A stretch of 64,000 nt of DNA. It comes from Idiomarina fontislapidosi. Lineage in GTDB: Bacteria > Pseudomonadota > Gammaproteobacteria > Enterobacterales > Alteromonadaceae. How positions within the stretch are numbered: the first letter of the stretch is position 1; the number at the start of each line of letters is the position of its first letter. Made by a program: the position numbers and the translations under genes. The DNA is taken from NCBI RefSeq assembly GCF_003226255.1, contig NZ_QJST01000011.1:1-64000 (forward strand). The letters run 5' to 3'. The notes below the pieces were generated by a model. That model saw only the letters and a program-made list of their open reading frames with translations. It was not told where the DNA came from and ran no database searches. Positions 62,905 to 64,000 of the stretch are shown here, piece after piece.

Positions 62905-64000
62905 TTAATCATTTTTGCCTTTGCTTGGGGTCTTTGGAACCCGTGAACGCTTTCTGAGGTACCAAATAATCCCCACCCCAAATATCACTAAAACAAGGTT
63001 TATCGACACGATCGCGATAATATTGGCTATGAGCTGTGAGTCTTGTTCATCACGCTGACGTTGTTTCTCAAGTCGCTCTTGCTCAAGTGCTGATCTTTTC
63101 GCGGCTAACTGTTCAGCTTGCGAGAGCGGTTGAGGTGATGGTCGGTTGGCAATGAAACTGTAATCGTCTATCACCAATTCAAATTCGCGACCCTGCTGGT
63201 TAGTCGCAAAGACAGACATGTCGATTAAGTGCTTGCCGTAATCTAAGTTTGCTATCGGCACACTGACTTTACTCTTGTTCACCTCCGATAACGAAAATGT
63301 TCTCTCTTCGCCGTTGGGGAAGTCGACCTTACCATTTAGAGCGAAGCTTTTAAGTGCGACTCGCTGATCATCGATGTCGATGATTAACTTATGATCTTGC
63401 TCGGCTTGCTTGGCCAGCTTCATTTCGAATTTAACCGGACTTGCCTCTATGACGACAGGTTCAGTTTCATAAGAGCGGTCATAGAGCGGCGTCGTGAGCT
63501 CATATGTCGGCAGGTACTCACCTGGTGTGATATTTAGCTTAAAGCGACTGGTGAAAGTACCATCCCCTGAATACTCATCATAGCCTCGGCCATTGTCAGA
63601 GAACTCACCAATCCGCTTTGGATCAACACCGAAGTTATCAAAATCTGCATTATTCGTGCTTATAAATAAGACTTCGAGAATAACAGTCTCATGAAACCGC
63701 GCTGTCTTTACAGGAGAGTCACCATTATAAAGCGTGCCCTCGACCTTAATATGTTCGTTTTCATATAGTGGAGACGGCAATGGTTCAGCTTTAAATTTAA
63801 CATCCGACACAATAACCGCATCATTTTCTTCATCTACTCGTCCAGCGACCTGCCAAGGACCTGGCATCGGTTCTTTGATGCGAATCATGTCGAAGTTTTC
63901 ATTGGTGTACCAGGTCACTTGTTCGATTGGATGACGTGCCTCGTACCATTTACTGCCATCAGGTTTTATTAGGATGAGAGGAGAACTGCCGCGCTCGCGA
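62905..64000 (-). CDS. TIGR03503-type envelope protein, N-terminus beyond the window
   Basis: The frame is open to the window edge (codon beginning at 63999), so about 365 C-terminal residues are visible. PLILIKPDGSKWYEARHP and MPGPWQVAGRV are typical of the TIGR03503 family of Alteromonadales; the rest is beta-sandwich-like, then a charged segment SALEQERLEKQRQRDEQDSQ and a single membrane helix (NIIAIVSINLVLVIFGVGIIWYL, given here in part) near the C-terminus followed by a basic tail. It is probably a membrane-anchored protein with its bulk outside the cytoplasm. Function unknown. Confidence 0.75.
   Translation of the reverse strand, partial: RERGSSPLILIKPDGSKWYEARHPIEQVTWYTNENFDMIRIKEPMPGPWQVAGRVDEENDAVIVSDVKFKAEPLPSPLYENEHIKVEGTLYNGDSPVKTARFHETVILEVLFISTNNADFDNFGVDPKRIGEFSDNGRGYDEYSGDGTFTSRFKLNITPGEYLPTYELTTPLYDRSYETEPVVIEASPVKFEMKLAKQAEQDHKLIIDIDDQRVALKSFALNGKVDFPNGEERTFSLSEVNKSKVSVPIANLDYGKHLIDMSVFATNQQGREFELVIDDYSFIANRPSPQPLSQAEQLAAKRSALEQERLEKQRQRDEQDSQLIANIIAIVSINLVLVIFGVGIIWYLRKRSRVPKTPSKGKND

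Overview
The window looks like a chromosomal segment of a marine gammaproteobacterium close to Idiomarina/Pseudidiomarina (Alteromonadales). The inference rests on moderate GC, the tmRNA tag ANDDNYALAA, an accA-tilS-dnaE block, a branched-chain oxoacid dehydrogenase operon, a TIGR03503-type protein beside tandem tRNA-Asp genes, and amino-acid/peptide catabolism (AstE, AbgT, M3 peptidase, FadE). No 16S gene is present, so the genus is an inference.

Positions 1-18218 are accessory DNA. They begin with the 3' part of an IS30-family transposase whose right end abuts, and appears to truncate, a stand-alone Cas2-like gene. A tightly packed plus-strand cluster follows (938-13083): half-size HsdS, HsdM, DinD, full two-TRD HsdS, a PIN-like nuclease, a RhuM protein, HsdR, a YgjP-type metalloprotease, a second PIN-like protein and a SEC-C zinc protein. 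It is a Type I restriction-modification locus with at least six non-canonical passengers. The rest of the island holds a BamE-like lipoprotein, a small ORF resembling the DarG C-terminal domain, a decayed integrase with an internal deletion, a long Ig-like (BIG2) lipoprotein, and P4-type integrase debris directly downstream of ssrA (tmRNA, minus strand), a classic island attachment site.

From 18219 on the content is core: ssrA; elbB and an Old Yellow Enzyme; a choice-of-anchor/collagen-like lipoprotein; a GNAT-C39 fusion; trkH; purMN; a DUF3108 protein; fadE with PsrA-like and FadR-like operators; a Bcr/CflA exporter with a 5'-nucleotidase lipoprotein and a 2OG-Fe oxygenase; rnhB; an AbgT transporter; a soluble PAS-PAS chemoreceptor (BdlA-like); a VOC protein; an EamA transporter; bkdA1-bkdA2-bkdB with a palindromic upstream site; astE with a DUF599 protein; an RND pump with its adaptor; a Kef-type antiporter; a diguanylate cyclase; tilS-accA-dnaE; NDH-2; an M3 oligopeptidase; two identical tRNA-Asp genes; and a TIGR03503 protein running off the right edge.

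The main candidate for something new is the Type I R-M operon carrying two different PIN-like nucleases plus a protease, DinD, RhuM and SEC-C genes. By analogy with PrrC embedded in EcoprrI, one or both PIN proteins could be RNA-cleaving back-up effectors guarding the R-M complex. That is inference and needs comparative and functional testing.
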